Origin: Terriglobales bacterium
Lineage (GTDB): Bacteria; Acidobacteriota; Terriglobia; Terriglobales; Acidobacteriaceae
Direction: 5' to 3'
NCBI GenBank assembly: GCA_030038475.1
Contig: JASHOU010000099.1
Coordinates: forward strand, 1 to 48,900
Length of the DNA stretch: 48,900 nucleotides
The notes under the pieces were generated by a model. The model was not told the DNA's origin, made no database searches, and worked only from the letters and a program-made list of their open reading frames with translations. A program made the translations under genes and the position numbers. Below, one piece after another: positions 41,775 through 48,900 of this stretch. The first letter of the stretch is position 1, and every line of letters starts with the position of its first letter.

Positions 41775-41870
41775 ACAGATATTCGGTGTTGGGTGCAACC
41801 CGAATGTTTGGAATACTTTGCCGTGAATTGGCAGTTTGCGCAAAATGTCAGATCAGTATTTTCAATGATT

Positions 41871-41905
41871 TGACTGAAGGCTGATAGCTGACGGCTGATA
41901 GCTGC
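41871..41905. repeat. Five-unit heptad array
   Basis: Five consecutive 7-mers of the pattern NNGCTGA, such as AGGCTGA (41878) and TAGCTGA (41885), follow without gaps. It lies 3' of the PYROXD2-like gene. Confidence 0.65.
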
Positions 41906-42004
41906 CTTACTAACTCCCTCGCGCTCAAGACTTTGCCTGTAACTCTCGCCGAGTCAAGATTTTGGCGACGCGCCACTATGTAAGATGATGATTCTAAAGA
42001 TCGA

Positions 42005-42024
42005 GGGGGGGTATGGGGGTGGGG
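42005..42024. other. G-rich tract with quadruplex potential
   Basis: G7-TAT-G5-T-G4 can give four runs of three guanines with loops of 1-3 nt. On the minus strand, in the 3' trailer of the FAD oxidase transcript, it is C-rich. From memory, similar G-rich words occur at gene ends in acidobacteria. Confidence 0.5.
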
Positions 42025-42051
42025 TACTAATCGATAAACAAAAAACGAGAC

Positions 42052-43665
42052 TTACTTCTTTAGAGATTTGGCGATTTCTCGCGCGGCGTTCGCGCCCGAG
42101 CCGCCAGTTAGTCCCGTCCCAGGATGCGTGCCGCTGCCGCAGAGATACAACCGTTCAATCGGTGTCTTATAACGTGCCCAATCGAGCACCGGACGCATGG
42201 TGAAAAACTGATCGAGCGCCAGCTCACCATGGAAGATATGTCCTCCAGTAAGTCCATAAGTCTCTTCCAGGTCCTTGGGAGTTATGATCTGGTGTCGCAA
42301 AATGCTTTGCGGCAGATTCGGCGCATACTGCGCGATGGTCTTCACCACGGTTTCGCCAAGCGCTTTGCGCTGGTTTTCCCAGTCGCCGTCCTTGAGCTTG
42401 TAAGGCGCGTACTGCATGTAAATCGACATCACGTGCTTGCCCGCCGGAGCCAGCGATGGATCGGAGATAGACGGAAAAGTAAGTTCAAGATACGGCGCGC
42501 GCGAAAAGTTGCCGTACTTGGATTCATCGAAGGCGCGCTCGAGATAGTCGATCTCAGGGCCGATCTGGATACGGCCGGCGAGCAGATTGCTTTGGCTTGT
42601 CGATTCCGACCTAGACTTGAGCGCGACGAATTCCGGCAACGATGCCAGGGCCAGATTGATTTTCGCGACCGTCCCCATTGACCGGTAGTTCTTGATTTTC
42701 TGAACGAAATCCGGCGCAAGGTGCGTCGGATCGACCAGGCGCATGAGCGTGCGCTTGGGATCGGCGTTCGAAACCACAGTGCGCGCGGAAATTTCTTCGC
42801 CGGAGGCGAGCACAACGCCGGTTGCAACGCCGTCTTTCACGCGAATTTCGGCGACTTCGGCATCGGTGCGAATCTCCGCTCCAACCTGTTGCGCAGCCGC
42901 AGCCATGGCGAGCGTGACAGCGCCGATTCCTCCAGCGGGAAATTGCACGCTGCCCGCGGGAGACGGACTCGAAGCGGAATCCGCAGCCGCGCGCAACAGC
43001 AAGACCAGCGCGCTGCCCGCGGACCAGGGTCCGAGAAAAGTTCCAAAGATGCCGCGCGCGGCAATGGTAGCGCGCAGCGGCTCGGTATCGAAGAATTCGG
43101 CGACCAGATCGGCAACGGCCATCGGTCCCCACCGCAGCACGCGATACAAATCTCTTTTGCCCAGATTTCGCATCGCGCGGCCTGTCTTTAGCATTCCCCA
43201 AAGATCGCCGCTGCTCGGGCTGTCGATATCAGGAGGAGTAAGAGCGAGCGCTTCGCCAATCACCTTGCCGATCTTGCCGAGCGCCACCGCGAAGTCTGCG
43301 TAGGAAGAAGCGTCTTTCTCGGACCATTGCGCGATTTCAGCCGCAGCTCTTTTAGCATCGGAGTAGAGAACGAGCGCTCGTCCGTCGGGCAGCAGCGAAA
43401 CGGTGTTTACATCGGGAGTTACAAGCTTGAGCCCGTGCTGCTCGAGCTGCATATCTCGCACAATGTCGGCGCGCAGCGGGCCGGTGTTATGCGCGAGCGT
43501 GGAGCAGCGAAAGCCGGGATGAAACTCCTCGGTGATGGCCGCTCCGCCAACCTGCGCGCGGCGTTCGAGCACCAGAGGCTTGAATCCGGCCTTGGCGAGA
43601 TAGAAAGCGCAGACGAGGCCATTGTGCCCGCCGCCGACGATGACAACATCGCGTGTATCGTTCAT
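42052..43665 (-). CDS. PYROXD2-like FAD-dependent oxidoreductase, second copy
   Basis: The 537-residue flavoprotein has the N-terminal FAD motif DVVIVGGGHNGLVCAFYLAKAG (about 5-26) then GGAAITEEFHPGFRCSTLAHNTG, and the C-terminal FAD motif PIERLYLCGSGTHPGTGLTGGSG AN. These are the marks of the phytoene desaturase-like/PYROXD2 branch of the amine oxidase superfamily. The mid-region SAGSALVLLLRAAADSA and QFPAGGIGAVTLAMAAAAQQVGAEIRTDA match that branch. The substrate is unknown; carotenoid genes are absent, so the CrtI label is not justified. It follows a paralogue on the same strand after a 16-bp gap. ATG at 43665 is preferred over 43698, which would overlap the upstream gene. Confidence 0.88.
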   Translation of the reverse strand: MNDTRDVVIVGGGHNGLVCAFYLAKAGFKPLVLERRAQVGGAAITEEFHPGFRCSTLAHNTGPLRADIVRDMQLEQHGLKLVTPDVNTVSLLPDGRALVLYSDAKRAAAEIAQWSEKDASSYADFAVALGKIGKVIGEALALTPPDIDSPSSGDLWGMLKTGRAMRNLGKRDLYRVLRWGPMAVADLVAEFFDTEPLRATIAARGIFGTFLGPWSAGSALVLLLRAAADSASSPSPAGSVQFPAGGIGAVTLAMAAAAQQVGAEIRTDAEVAEIRVKDGVATGVVLASGEEISARTVVSNADPKRTLMRLVDPTHLAPDFVQKIKNYRSMGTVAKINLALASLPEFVALKSRSESTSQSNLLAGRIQIGPEIDYLERAFDESKYGNFSRAPYLELTFPSISDPSLAPAGKHVMSIYMQYAPYKLKDGDWENQRKALGETVVKTIAQYAPNLPQSILRHQIITPKDLEETYGLTGGHIFHGELALDQFFTMRPVLDWARYKTPIERLYLCGSGTHPGTGLTGGSGANAAREIAKSLKK

Positions 43666-43681
43666 TTGTCTTTCGGAGATA

Positions 43682-45271
43682 TCACGCCGCTTTCCCATCT
43701 TTCAGGATTTCAAGCGCCGCCAGCCGTCCCGGCGCGCCCATGATGCCGCCACCGGGATGTGTGGCCGAGCCACACAGATAAAGGTTCTTGATCGGCGAGC
43801 GGAATTGCGCCCAGCCTGCAACCGGGCGCAAGAAAAATAATTGTTCGAGCGAAAGCTCGCCCTGGAAAATGTTGCCCTCGCTCAATCCCCATGTGCGTTC
43901 CAGATCGAGCGGCGTAACGACCTGGCGATGCAGAATGATGTCTTTGATGTTGGGCGCGTATTCGGCAATGGTATTGACGACGTTGTCGCCGAATTTATCT
44001 TTCTCTGTATCCCAGTCGAGCCCGGATGCGAGTTTGTAAGGCGCATACTGCACGAAGCAGGAAAGAATGTGTTTGCCCGGCGGAGCGAGCGAAGTATCGG
44101 TGAGCGTCGGAATTACCATGTCGATATAAGGGCGCGAAGACCAGTGACCGTATTTCGCTTCGTCATAAGCTTTCTCCATGTATTCGACGCTCGGCGAAAT
44201 GGAGATAGCGCCGCGCAGATGTGCGCCGACTCCAGGCATGCACTTGAAATTCGGCAAGCCGTCGAGCGCCATATTCACCTTGCCGGATGACCCGCGGAAC
44301 TTGTAGCGCTTCACGCCTTCCATGAATTCATCGGGCAGGTTGCCGGGCTCGATCATCTTGGTGAAGGTGAGCCGAGGATCGACGCTGGAAGACACAACAT
44401 CGGCGTAAATTTCGTCGCCATTGCCGAGCACAACTCCGCTGGCGCGTCCGTTCTTGACGAGAATTTTAGCAATTGGAGCTTCGGTGCGAATCTCGGCGCC
44501 AGCTTCGCGCGCAGCATCGGCAATCGCGTTCGAAATCGCCCCGGTGCCTCCTCGTGCGAATCCCCAGGCTCGGAAAGCGCCGTCAATCTCGCCCATGTAG
44601 TGATGCAGCAGAACGTAGGCGGTTCCCGGCGAGCGCACGCCAAGGAAAGTTCCAATAATGCCCGAGGCCGACATCGTTGCCTTGAGCACATCGGTCTCAA
44701 ACCATTGGTCGAGAAAGTCGATCGCGCTCATGGTCATGAGCTGAACCTGGTTGTATTTGTCTTCGCTCGATATGCCCTGAAAGCGGCGGCCGATGAAAAG
44801 CAGTTTCATCAATTCTTTTGGATTCAGCGTCGCTGGATCGGGCGGAATCATGCCGAGAATCGGCTTGACGAAGCGGCACATGGCCTGCATCGCCTTGCCG
44901 AATTCGTCGTAGGCTTCGGCATCGACGCGCGAGTGGCGCGCGATTTCACGATGCGTTTTGCCGTGATCGTTCACGCGCCACAAGTAATTGCCGCTTGGCA
45001 TGGGCGTGAAAGTTCCGTCGAGAGGAAGGATTTCGAGTCCGTGGCGGGGAAGATCGAGATCGCGAATGATTTCGGGGCGCAACAGCGAAACGACGTAGGA
45101 GCAAACGGAAAACTTGAAGCCGGGAAAAACTTCTTCCGTGCACGCCGCGCCACCAAGAATGTGGCGGCGTTCGAGCACCAGCACTTTCTTGCCCGCTCTG
45201 GCGAGATAGGCGGCGTGGGTGAGGCCGTTGTGGCCTCCGCCAATCACGATTACATCGTAAGGAGCAGCCAT
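43682..45271 (-). CDS. PYROXD2-like FAD-dependent oxidoreductase, first copy
   Basis: The 529-residue protein is a close relative of the next gene: DVIVIGGGHNGLTHAAYLARAG (about 6-27), GGAACTEEVFPGFKFSVCSYVVS, GTFLGVRSPGTAYVLLHHYMGEIDGAFRAWGF with RGGTGAISNAIADAAREAGAEIRTEA, and C-terminal KNLYLCGSATHPGGGIMGAPG. It belongs to the PYROXD2/phytoene dehydrogenase-like family of FAD oxidases, which oxidise hydrophobic or amine substrates. The duplication followed by divergence suggests a heteromeric enzyme or two substrates. The ATG at 45271 gives a standard N-terminus; a short heptad array directly precedes it. It is divergent from the GcvT-like/Rieske pair, which suggests a joint oxidative demethylation route, but that is inference. 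Confidence 0.88.
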   Translation of the reverse strand: MAAPYDVIVIGGGHNGLTHAAYLARAGKKVLVLERRHILGGAACTEEVFPGFKFSVCSYVVSLLRPEIIRDLDLPRHGLEILPLDGTFTPMPSGNYLWRVNDHGKTHREIARHSRVDAEAYDEFGKAMQAMCRFVKPILGMIPPDPATLNPKELMKLLFIGRRFQGISSEDKYNQVQLMTMSAIDFLDQWFETDVLKATMSASGIIGTFLGVRSPGTAYVLLHHYMGEIDGAFRAWGFARGGTGAISNAIADAAREAGAEIRTEAPIAKILVKNGRASGVVLGNGDEIYADVVSSSVDPRLTFTKMIEPGNLPDEFMEGVKRYKFRGSSGKVNMALDGLPNFKCMPGVGAHLRGAISISPSVEYMEKAYDEAKYGHWSSRPYIDMVIPTLTDTSLAPPGKHILSCFVQYAPYKLASGLDWDTEKDKFGDNVVNTIAEYAPNIKDIILHRQVVTPLDLERTWGLSEGNIFQGELSLEQLFFLRPVAGWAQFRSPIKNLYLCGSATHPGGGIMGAPGRLAALEILKDGKAA

Positions 45272-45298
45272 TAGCTCTTGGCCTCTAGCTCTTAGCTT
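45271..45298. repeat. Four-unit heptad array in a gene leader
   Basis: Four 7-mers (TTAGCTC, TTGGCCT and two more of the type NTAGCTN) follow one another directly before the ATG of the first FAD oxidase gene, so the array would be transcribed as the 5' leader. Confidence 0.6.
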
Positions 45299-45429
45299 TC
45301 GCACTCAGGGATGACGAATGAGGATACCACCGCAGAGAAGCGGGCAGCGGATCAGAGACCGCTCGGAAGGACCGACCATTGAATTATACGGCTCATCGAC
45401 TGGACTGAGACCACATTTTAGCAGACATA

Positions 45430-45447
45430 ATTGTCCACCGTGACAAT
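45430..45447. promoter_or_regulatory. Candidate operator overlapping the GcvT-like promoter
   Basis: ATTGTCCACCGTGACAAT has perfect 6-bp arms around a 6-bp centre. Its right arm overlaps the -35 hexamer of the promoter, the classical position for repression. Confidence 0.55.
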
Positions 45448-45467
45448 CGCGTCGTTACATATATAAT
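45440..45467 (+). promoter_or_regulatory. Sigma-70 promoter of the GcvT-like gene
   Basis: GTGACA at 45440 (five of six consensus bases) and a perfect TATAAT at 45462 are spaced by 16 bp. The start site would be near 45475 with a leader of about 25 nt. Confidence 0.7.
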
Positions 45468-45499
45468 CCGCATTTGAAGCAACGCGCGAGGAATAAATC

Positions 45500-46705
45500 T
45501 TGCCGATAGGAACTGCGTTTCACGAGAGAACGTTGGCGCTCTGTCAGAGCCTGAACTACCGCGAGTGGTCGGGATACTACACGGTCAGCGTGTATGAAGT
45601 GCACCACGAGCACGAGTACAACGCGATCCGCAACGCGTGTGCGCTGATCGATATTTCGCCGCTCTACAAGTATCTGATCACTGGCAAAGACGCTACCAAA
45701 CTGGTGAATCGCGTGGTCACGCGCGACATTAATAAAGTTGCTGTCGGGCAGGTGATTTACGCGTGTTGGTGCGATGAAGAGGGCAAGGTTATCGACGACG
45801 GCACGATTACGCGGCTCGAAGAAAACAAGTATCGCTGGACGGCCGCAGATCCCAGTCTGCGCTGGTTCCGGCAGAACGGCCTGAACATGGAGGTTCGAAT
45901 TGAAGATATCTCCGAGCAAACGGCTGCTCTGGCGCTGCAGGGGCCAATGTCTGCAAAACTTTTGAAAACGGTTGCCGAAGCCGATATTACGAATTTGAAA
46001 TACTTTCGCAAAACGAGCGGCAAAATTGGCGGCGTTTCGGTCGATATTTCGCGCACGGGATATACGGGCGATCTCGGCTACGAGATTTGGATTCCACTTA
46101 GTAATTCCAGTCATGCACTTACAGTGTGGGATGCGTTGATGGATAAGGGCAAACAGTTCGATATCCATGCTGCGGGAATGTTGGCGTTGGATGTAGCGCG
46201 CGTCGAGGCGGGGTTGTTACTGATCGAAGTGGATTACATCAGCTCGAAGAAGGCGCTGATTCCATCGCAGAAATACTCACCTTATGAGTTAGGCTTCGGC
46301 AAGATGGTGCATCTCGAAAAGGAAAACTTTATTGGCAAACGAGCGCTAACTCGGGATAACAAGGATGGCGTGGCGCGGCAGTTAGTGGGATTGGAAGTCG
46401 ATTGGGTGGAAGTGGAAGCGCAGTTCGATCGATTCGGACTGTCTCCGGCGGCGCCGAGCCAGGCGTCGCGGGTTGCCGTGCCGGTCTATTCGGGGGATAA
46501 ACAAGTAGGCAAGGCCACGACGACCGCCTTTTCTCCTATGCTGAAGAAGCTGATTGCGCTGGCCAGCGTGGCGACTGAGTATTCGACGCACGGTACCAGG
46601 GTACAAATGGAGTTGACCATCGAAGCGCAACGCATGACTACCACGGCGACGGTTGTGCCGTTGCCGTTCTTCAGTCCGAAGCGCAAGACCGCGACGCCGG
46701 TGTAA
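45500..46705 (+). CDS. GcvT-like folate-dependent aminomethyltransferase/demethylase
   Basis: The 401-residue protein has the aminomethyltransferase fold of glycine-cleavage T-protein. Marks are YREWSGYYTVSVYEVHHEHEYNAIRNACALIDISPLYKYLITG near the N-terminus, CDEEGKVIDDGTITRL with the conserved acidic residues, LQGPMSAKLL, and the folate-domain signature ISRTGYTGDLGYEIWIP followed by DVARVEAGL. No gcvH or gcvP is nearby, and a Rieske protein follows, so a role in demethylating a methylated amine (as in dimethylglycine or sarcosine systems) with tetrahydrofolate as acceptor fits better than glycine cleavage; this is inference. The start is TTG, set by GAGGAA 6 nt before it. It has a strong promoter with an overlapping palindrome. 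Confidence 0.85.
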   Translation: MPIGTAFHERTLALCQSLNYREWSGYYTVSVYEVHHEHEYNAIRNACALIDISPLYKYLITGKDATKLVNRVVTRDINKVAVGQVIYACWCDEEGKVIDDGTITRLEENKYRWTAADPSLRWFRQNGLNMEVRIEDISEQTAALALQGPMSAKLLKTVAEADITNLKYFRKTSGKIGGVSVDISRTGYTGDLGYEIWIPLSNSSHALTVWDALMDKGKQFDIHAAGMLALDVARVEAGLLLIEVDYISSKKALIPSQKYSPYELGFGKMVHLEKENFIGKRALTRDNKDGVARQLVGLEVDWVEVEAQFDRFGLSPAAPSQASRVAVPVYSGDKQVGKATTTAFSPMLKKLIALASVATEYSTHGTRVQMELTIEAQRMTTTATVVPLPFFSPKRKTATPV

Positions 46706-46714
46706 TGTATTGGA

Positions 46715-47014
46715 ATGTTCACTAAAATGGCCTCTCAATCCGAACTTCCCGGACCGAACGAAGCCAAAGAATTCACCTGCGGCGACAAGACTATCTGTGT
46801 TGCGAATGTAAATGACGAGATCAGCGCGATGGACAATGTCTGCCTGCACCAGGGAGGGCCGCTCGGGCAAGGCGTGATCGAAGGCGGCAAGGTGATTTGT
46901 CCTTGGCACGGCTGGGCCTACGATCCAAAAACCGGCGCCGAGGAGATGAGCGGAGAGAAAGTTGCCGTGTATCCGGTGAAGATTGAAGGCGGAGACGTGA
47001 TGATCGATTTGTGA
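46715..47014 (+). CDS. Rieske-type [2Fe-2S] ferredoxin
   Basis: The 99-residue protein is a single Rieske domain. The two cluster motifs are CLH in DNVCLHQGG (about 42-50) and CPWHGW (about 67-72), giving the two Cys and two His ligands. The NVNDEISAMDN stretch before them and the C-terminal VYPVKIEGGDVMIDL match small ferredoxin-subunit Rieske proteins such as those of dioxygenases or NirD. It would carry electrons to or from a partner oxidoreductase. It starts 9 bp after the GcvT-like stop codon, so the two are co-expressed. A second ATG at 46727 is possible. Neighbouring flavoproteins are the most plausible redox partners. Confidence 0.92.
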   Translation: MFTKMASQSELPGPNEAKEFTCGDKTICVANVNDEISAMDNVCLHQGGPLGQGVIEGGKVICPWHGWAYDPKTGAEEMSGEKVAVYPVKIEGGDVMIDL

Positions 47015-47065
47015 ATCTAGCCGGACCGGGAAAGACGAGAGCACTCCGCCGCTGCACGAGTTTTC

Positions 47066-48325
47066 CTAGCCTAGTAGTTTTACGAACTGCTCCGGCTGGC
47101 CTTCGAAGCCCGGGAATACTGTTTTCAAATCCTTATTCCCCAGATATCGCGAGACGACTTCACTCAGGACCATTCTGAAGTCGGTGGTCAACGCCAGGTC
47201 GCGCCCTTCGTAGAGCTGCGACCGATCGAGACCGGGCCAGCGCCCGTAAACCTTGCCGCCGCGCACGGGGCCGCCTAACACGAACATCACGTTGGCGTGG
47301 CCGTGGTCGGTGCCTCGGTTGCCGTTTTCGCGCGCGGTGCGGCCAAATTCCGACATGGTTACAACGACGGTGTCTTCCGCTAAATCGCCGAGGTCGTTCC
47401 AGAAGGCGGCGATCGACTGCGAGAAATCGCCGAGAACGTTAGCGATCTGACCTTCGGTGTTGCCTTCGTTGACGTGGTGATCCCAGCCGCCGATATCGGC
47501 GAAGGCGACCTGCACACCGAGGTTGGCTTTGATGATTTGGGCGAGCTGCTTCAGGCTGTCGCCGAAGCGTCCCTTGGGATAATTCGCATTGGGTGCGGGC
47601 GTGTATTTCGAGGGATCGGCGCTTTTCAGCATCTTGACGGCGTCGAAGGTCTCTTCGCCGGTGCCGTGCAACACAGTATCGACCGAGTGGTCGTACATGG
47701 CTTCGAAGGTGTTTGAGATCGGCGCAGCGCTCGGATTCTTGCCGCCGACCGAGAAATCGTTCAGGTTGTTGACGGCCACGGCCGGCTCCTGGCCGGAGAG
47801 AATGCGCGGCAGCGACGGGCCGAGCGCAATCGCACGAAATGGCGACTGAGGCGAATCGTGGAGCGCAGAATTCGAGGGAAGATCGCGCAGAGCGCGGTTC
47901 AGCCAGCCGTCGTCAGTGACCTTCAGACCGGGTGTGCCGGATTCCATGAAGTCCTGCGCATCGAAATGCGAGCGCGTGGGGTCGGGCGACCCGGCGGCGT
48001 GGACGATGGCGAGATGGTTCTGCTTCCAGAGCGGCTGAAACGATGCCATCGCCGGATGCAACCCGAAAAAGCCATCGAGATCGAGCACGGATTTCTTCGG
48101 GATGTTGATGGTTGGCCGCATCGCGTAGTAGGCCGGCTCGCCGTGGGGCACAACGATGTTGAGGCCGTCGGCCGCTCCGCGCTGGAAGATGACGACCAGG
48201 CGCTTGCTGCGAGTGCCGGGATCGGCCGCGCCAAAGGCGGCGCGCGCCAGAAAACTCGGCACCGCGGTTGTGCCGACTACGGCTAAGGCTCCATTGCGAA
48301 GAAACACTCGACGGGTTATTGACAT
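47066..48325 (-). CDS. DUF1501 protein, Tat-exported
   Basis: The 419-residue protein starts with a twin-arginine signal (SITRRVFLRNGALAVVGTTAVPSFLARAAFG). The mature part fits the DUF1501 family of sulfatase-like/alkaline-phosphatase-fold exported proteins: RLVVIFQRGAADGLNIVVPHGEPAYYAMRPTI near the start, HPAMASFQPLWKQNHLAIVHAAGSPDPTRSHFDAQDFMESG and VVTMSEFGRTARENGNRGTDHGHANVMFVLGGPVRGG at the end. Function is not established; family members pair with DUF1800 genes, and that gene is directly upstream here. GGAGG lies 5 nt before the ATG. The 79 bp between the two genes hold a perfect ten-heptad inverted element. Confidence 0.92.
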   Translation of the reverse strand: MSITRRVFLRNGALAVVGTTAVPSFLARAAFGAADPGTRSKRLVVIFQRGAADGLNIVVPHGEPAYYAMRPTINIPKKSVLDLDGFFGLHPAMASFQPLWKQNHLAIVHAAGSPDPTRSHFDAQDFMESGTPGLKVTDDGWLNRALRDLPSNSALHDSPQSPFRAIALGPSLPRILSGQEPAVAVNNLNDFSVGGKNPSAAPISNTFEAMYDHSVDTVLHGTGEETFDAVKMLKSADPSKYTPAPNANYPKGRFGDSLKQLAQIIKANLGVQVAFADIGGWDHHVNEGNTEGQIANVLGDFSQSIAAFWNDLGDLAEDTVVVTMSEFGRTARENGNRGTDHGHANVMFVLGGPVRGGKVYGRWPGLDRSQLYEGRDLALTTDFRMVLSEVVSRYLGNKDLKTVFPGFEGQPEQFVKLLG

Positions 48326-48337
48326 AATTGCCTCCGC

Positions 48338-48407
48338 TTCGAGCTACGAGCTGCGAGCTTCGAGCGAACGCGGTTGGTCGCAGCTCGTGGCTCGTAGCTC
48401 ATAGCTA
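48338..48407. repeat. Ten-heptad inverted element between DUF1800 and DUF1501 genes
   Basis: The element is exactly 70 bp and reads as ten 7-mers in phase. Units 1-4 follow NNCGAGC (for example TACGAGC), units 5-6 are a spacer, and units 7-10 follow NNNGCTC/NNAGCTN, the reverse complement in style (GTAGCTC). The last 3 bp are the stop codon of the DUF1800 gene. It could form a long imperfect hairpin. Confidence 0.75.
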
Positions 48408-48900
48408 TCTTCTCTGAAACTCCGGCGACCCCAAGATCAGTCCCGCAATCGCGGCCACGTTAGGCGGACGCTTCGGATCATCCAGGCGGCGCTGACTGAT
48501 GGCGGGGTCTTCGAGTTGCTTGCTGATCGTGTCGTGCGTTTGCCGTGAAATATCGCCCGCCAGCAGGGCGTTTTCCAGGTTCGCCAGAGTTTGCTGGGCG
48601 TCGATCATTCCAGAGGGCGTCGCCGATAACGTTCCTGGTGCCGCTCCCGATGTTGTGGTTGCGCCTGCCAAGGTTGCGGAATCCACCTTTACACCGCGAA
48701 CTTTTCCCCCGGCCAGGCTAAGCGCAAAATTCATGCGTGCCAACAGCGCCGAAGAATTCACCCAGGTTTCGGCCTTCATCGAATAGCCGGTCGGCGGCAA
48801 CATACCATAAGGCATCATGCCCATGTTGTTGAGCGTAGCTACCAGTGCGCGCGCGTCGTCCACTTGTGCGCCACTGGCGCGCACGGCGGAGAGCACAAAT
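48405..48900 (-). CDS. DUF1800 protein, C-terminal part
   Basis: The right edge of the window cuts this gene; about 164 residues of its C-terminus remain. The DUF1800 signature end is clear: MPYGMLPPTGYSMKAETWVNSSALLARMNFALSLAGGKV, and the closing IAGLILGSPEFQRR. A Ser/Thr/Gly/Ala-rich insert (TLAGATTTSGAAPGTLSATPSG) separates the two. DUF1800 proteins are large exported proteins of unknown function that occur next to DUF1501 genes, as here. The pair is transcribed toward lower coordinates, DUF1800 first. Confidence 0.88.
   Translation of the reverse strand, partial: FVLSAVRASGAQVDDARALVATLNNMGMMPYGMLPPTGYSMKAETWVNSSALLARMNFALSLAGGKVRGVKVDSATLAGATTTSGAAPGTLSATPSGMIDAQQTLANLENALLAGDISRQTHDTISKQLEDPAISQRRLDDPKRPPNVAAIAGLILGSPEFQRR

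Larger units (their letters stand above)
41307..42051. other. 745-bp intergenic region rich in repeats and palindromes
   Basis: No convincing gene is seen. It contains a CATCCTGAGCGAAGCGAAGG-type element (41484-41520), two GTTAACTC-type palindromes (41671 and 41757), a five-unit heptad array (41871-41905) and a G-rich tract (42005-42024). A 70-codon minus-strand frame (41564-41776) lacks any family resemblance. Confidence 0.6.

Noticed and set aside
41564-41776. Possible 70-residue minus-strand gene
   Set aside because: Starts inside the GTTAACTC palindrome, has no ribosome site and no family resemblance.
42052-45271. Carotenoid biosynthesis (crtI) label for the two FAD oxidases
   Set aside because: Sequence motifs fit the PYROXD2-like branch and there are no crtB, crtE or other carotenoid genes nearby.

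Overview
This 48.9 kb window is GC-rich bacterial chromosome that reads like a soil member of the Acidobacteriota (Terriglobia, the Koribacter/Sulfotelmatobacter type). The basis is the mix of families rather than a marker gene: a DUF1501/DUF1800 pair, PYROXD2-like oxidases, TonB-domain fusions, O-mannosyltransferase-like TPR membrane proteins, FG-GAP repeat secreted proteins, small secreted Cys/His proteins, and abundant palindromic intergenic repeats. No rRNA, tRNA, CRISPR array, transposase or phage gene was seen. Both edges cut genes: a phospholipase C-like gene on the left and a DUF1800 gene on the right.

Layout. 1-2.3 kb: end of a phospholipase C-like gene, a strong terminator and a Tat-exported multicopper oxidase. 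2.5-5.7 kb (minus): part of a Flp/Tad pilus set (prepilin peptidase, two TadE-like pseudopilins, a TadG-like protein). 5.8-7.4 kb: an S41 C-terminal processing protease. 7.4-9.5 kb: a chemoreceptor behind a sigma-28-like promoter. 9.7-18.1 kb: small c-type cytochromes, a lipoprotein, a metallo-beta-lactamase-fold hydrolase, a beta-hydroxyacid dehydrogenase, a succinyl-CoA:acetate-type CoA-transferase, a zinc-ribbon membrane protein and two coupled HTH-only LuxR proteins. 18.2-23.2 kb (minus): transketolase, transaldolase and glucose-6-phosphate dehydrogenase, a compact pentose phosphate operon. 23.3-30.9 kb: signalling and envelope genes (GAF-HD-GYP, TMTC-like TPR protein, GAF-TM-TonB fusion, processive GT2 glycosyltransferase, PilZ protein). 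31.0-33.5 kb: isocitrate and malate dehydrogenases. 33.5-35.0 kb: a small accessory pocket of unknown genes and a headless gene remnant. 35.1-37.9 kb: LysR regulator coupled to a barrel-less POTRA protein, and a small exported protein. 37.9-41.3 kb: an uncharacterised helical protein and an FG-GAP repeat protein. 42.0-47.0 kb: two PYROXD2-like FAD oxidases divergent from a GcvT-like protein and a Rieske ferredoxin. 47.1-48.9 kb: DUF1501 and DUF1800.

Two functional themes stand out. Central carbon metabolism is covered by the pentose phosphate operon, icd, mdh and the CoA-transferase, which could act in a variant TCA cycle. A cyclic-di-GMP/surface theme links HD-GYP, PilZ, the GT2 synthase, the Tad parts and the chemoreceptor.

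The most unusual signal is not a gene. At least seven intergenic spots hold short arrays built on a 7-bp (or 14-bp) period, often as two arms in inverted orientation. The word differs at every locus while the period and layout are kept. The clearest is 48338-48407, exactly ten heptads long. They sit at gene ends, in leaders and between operon genes, and I know of no named element family in this phylum that they match.
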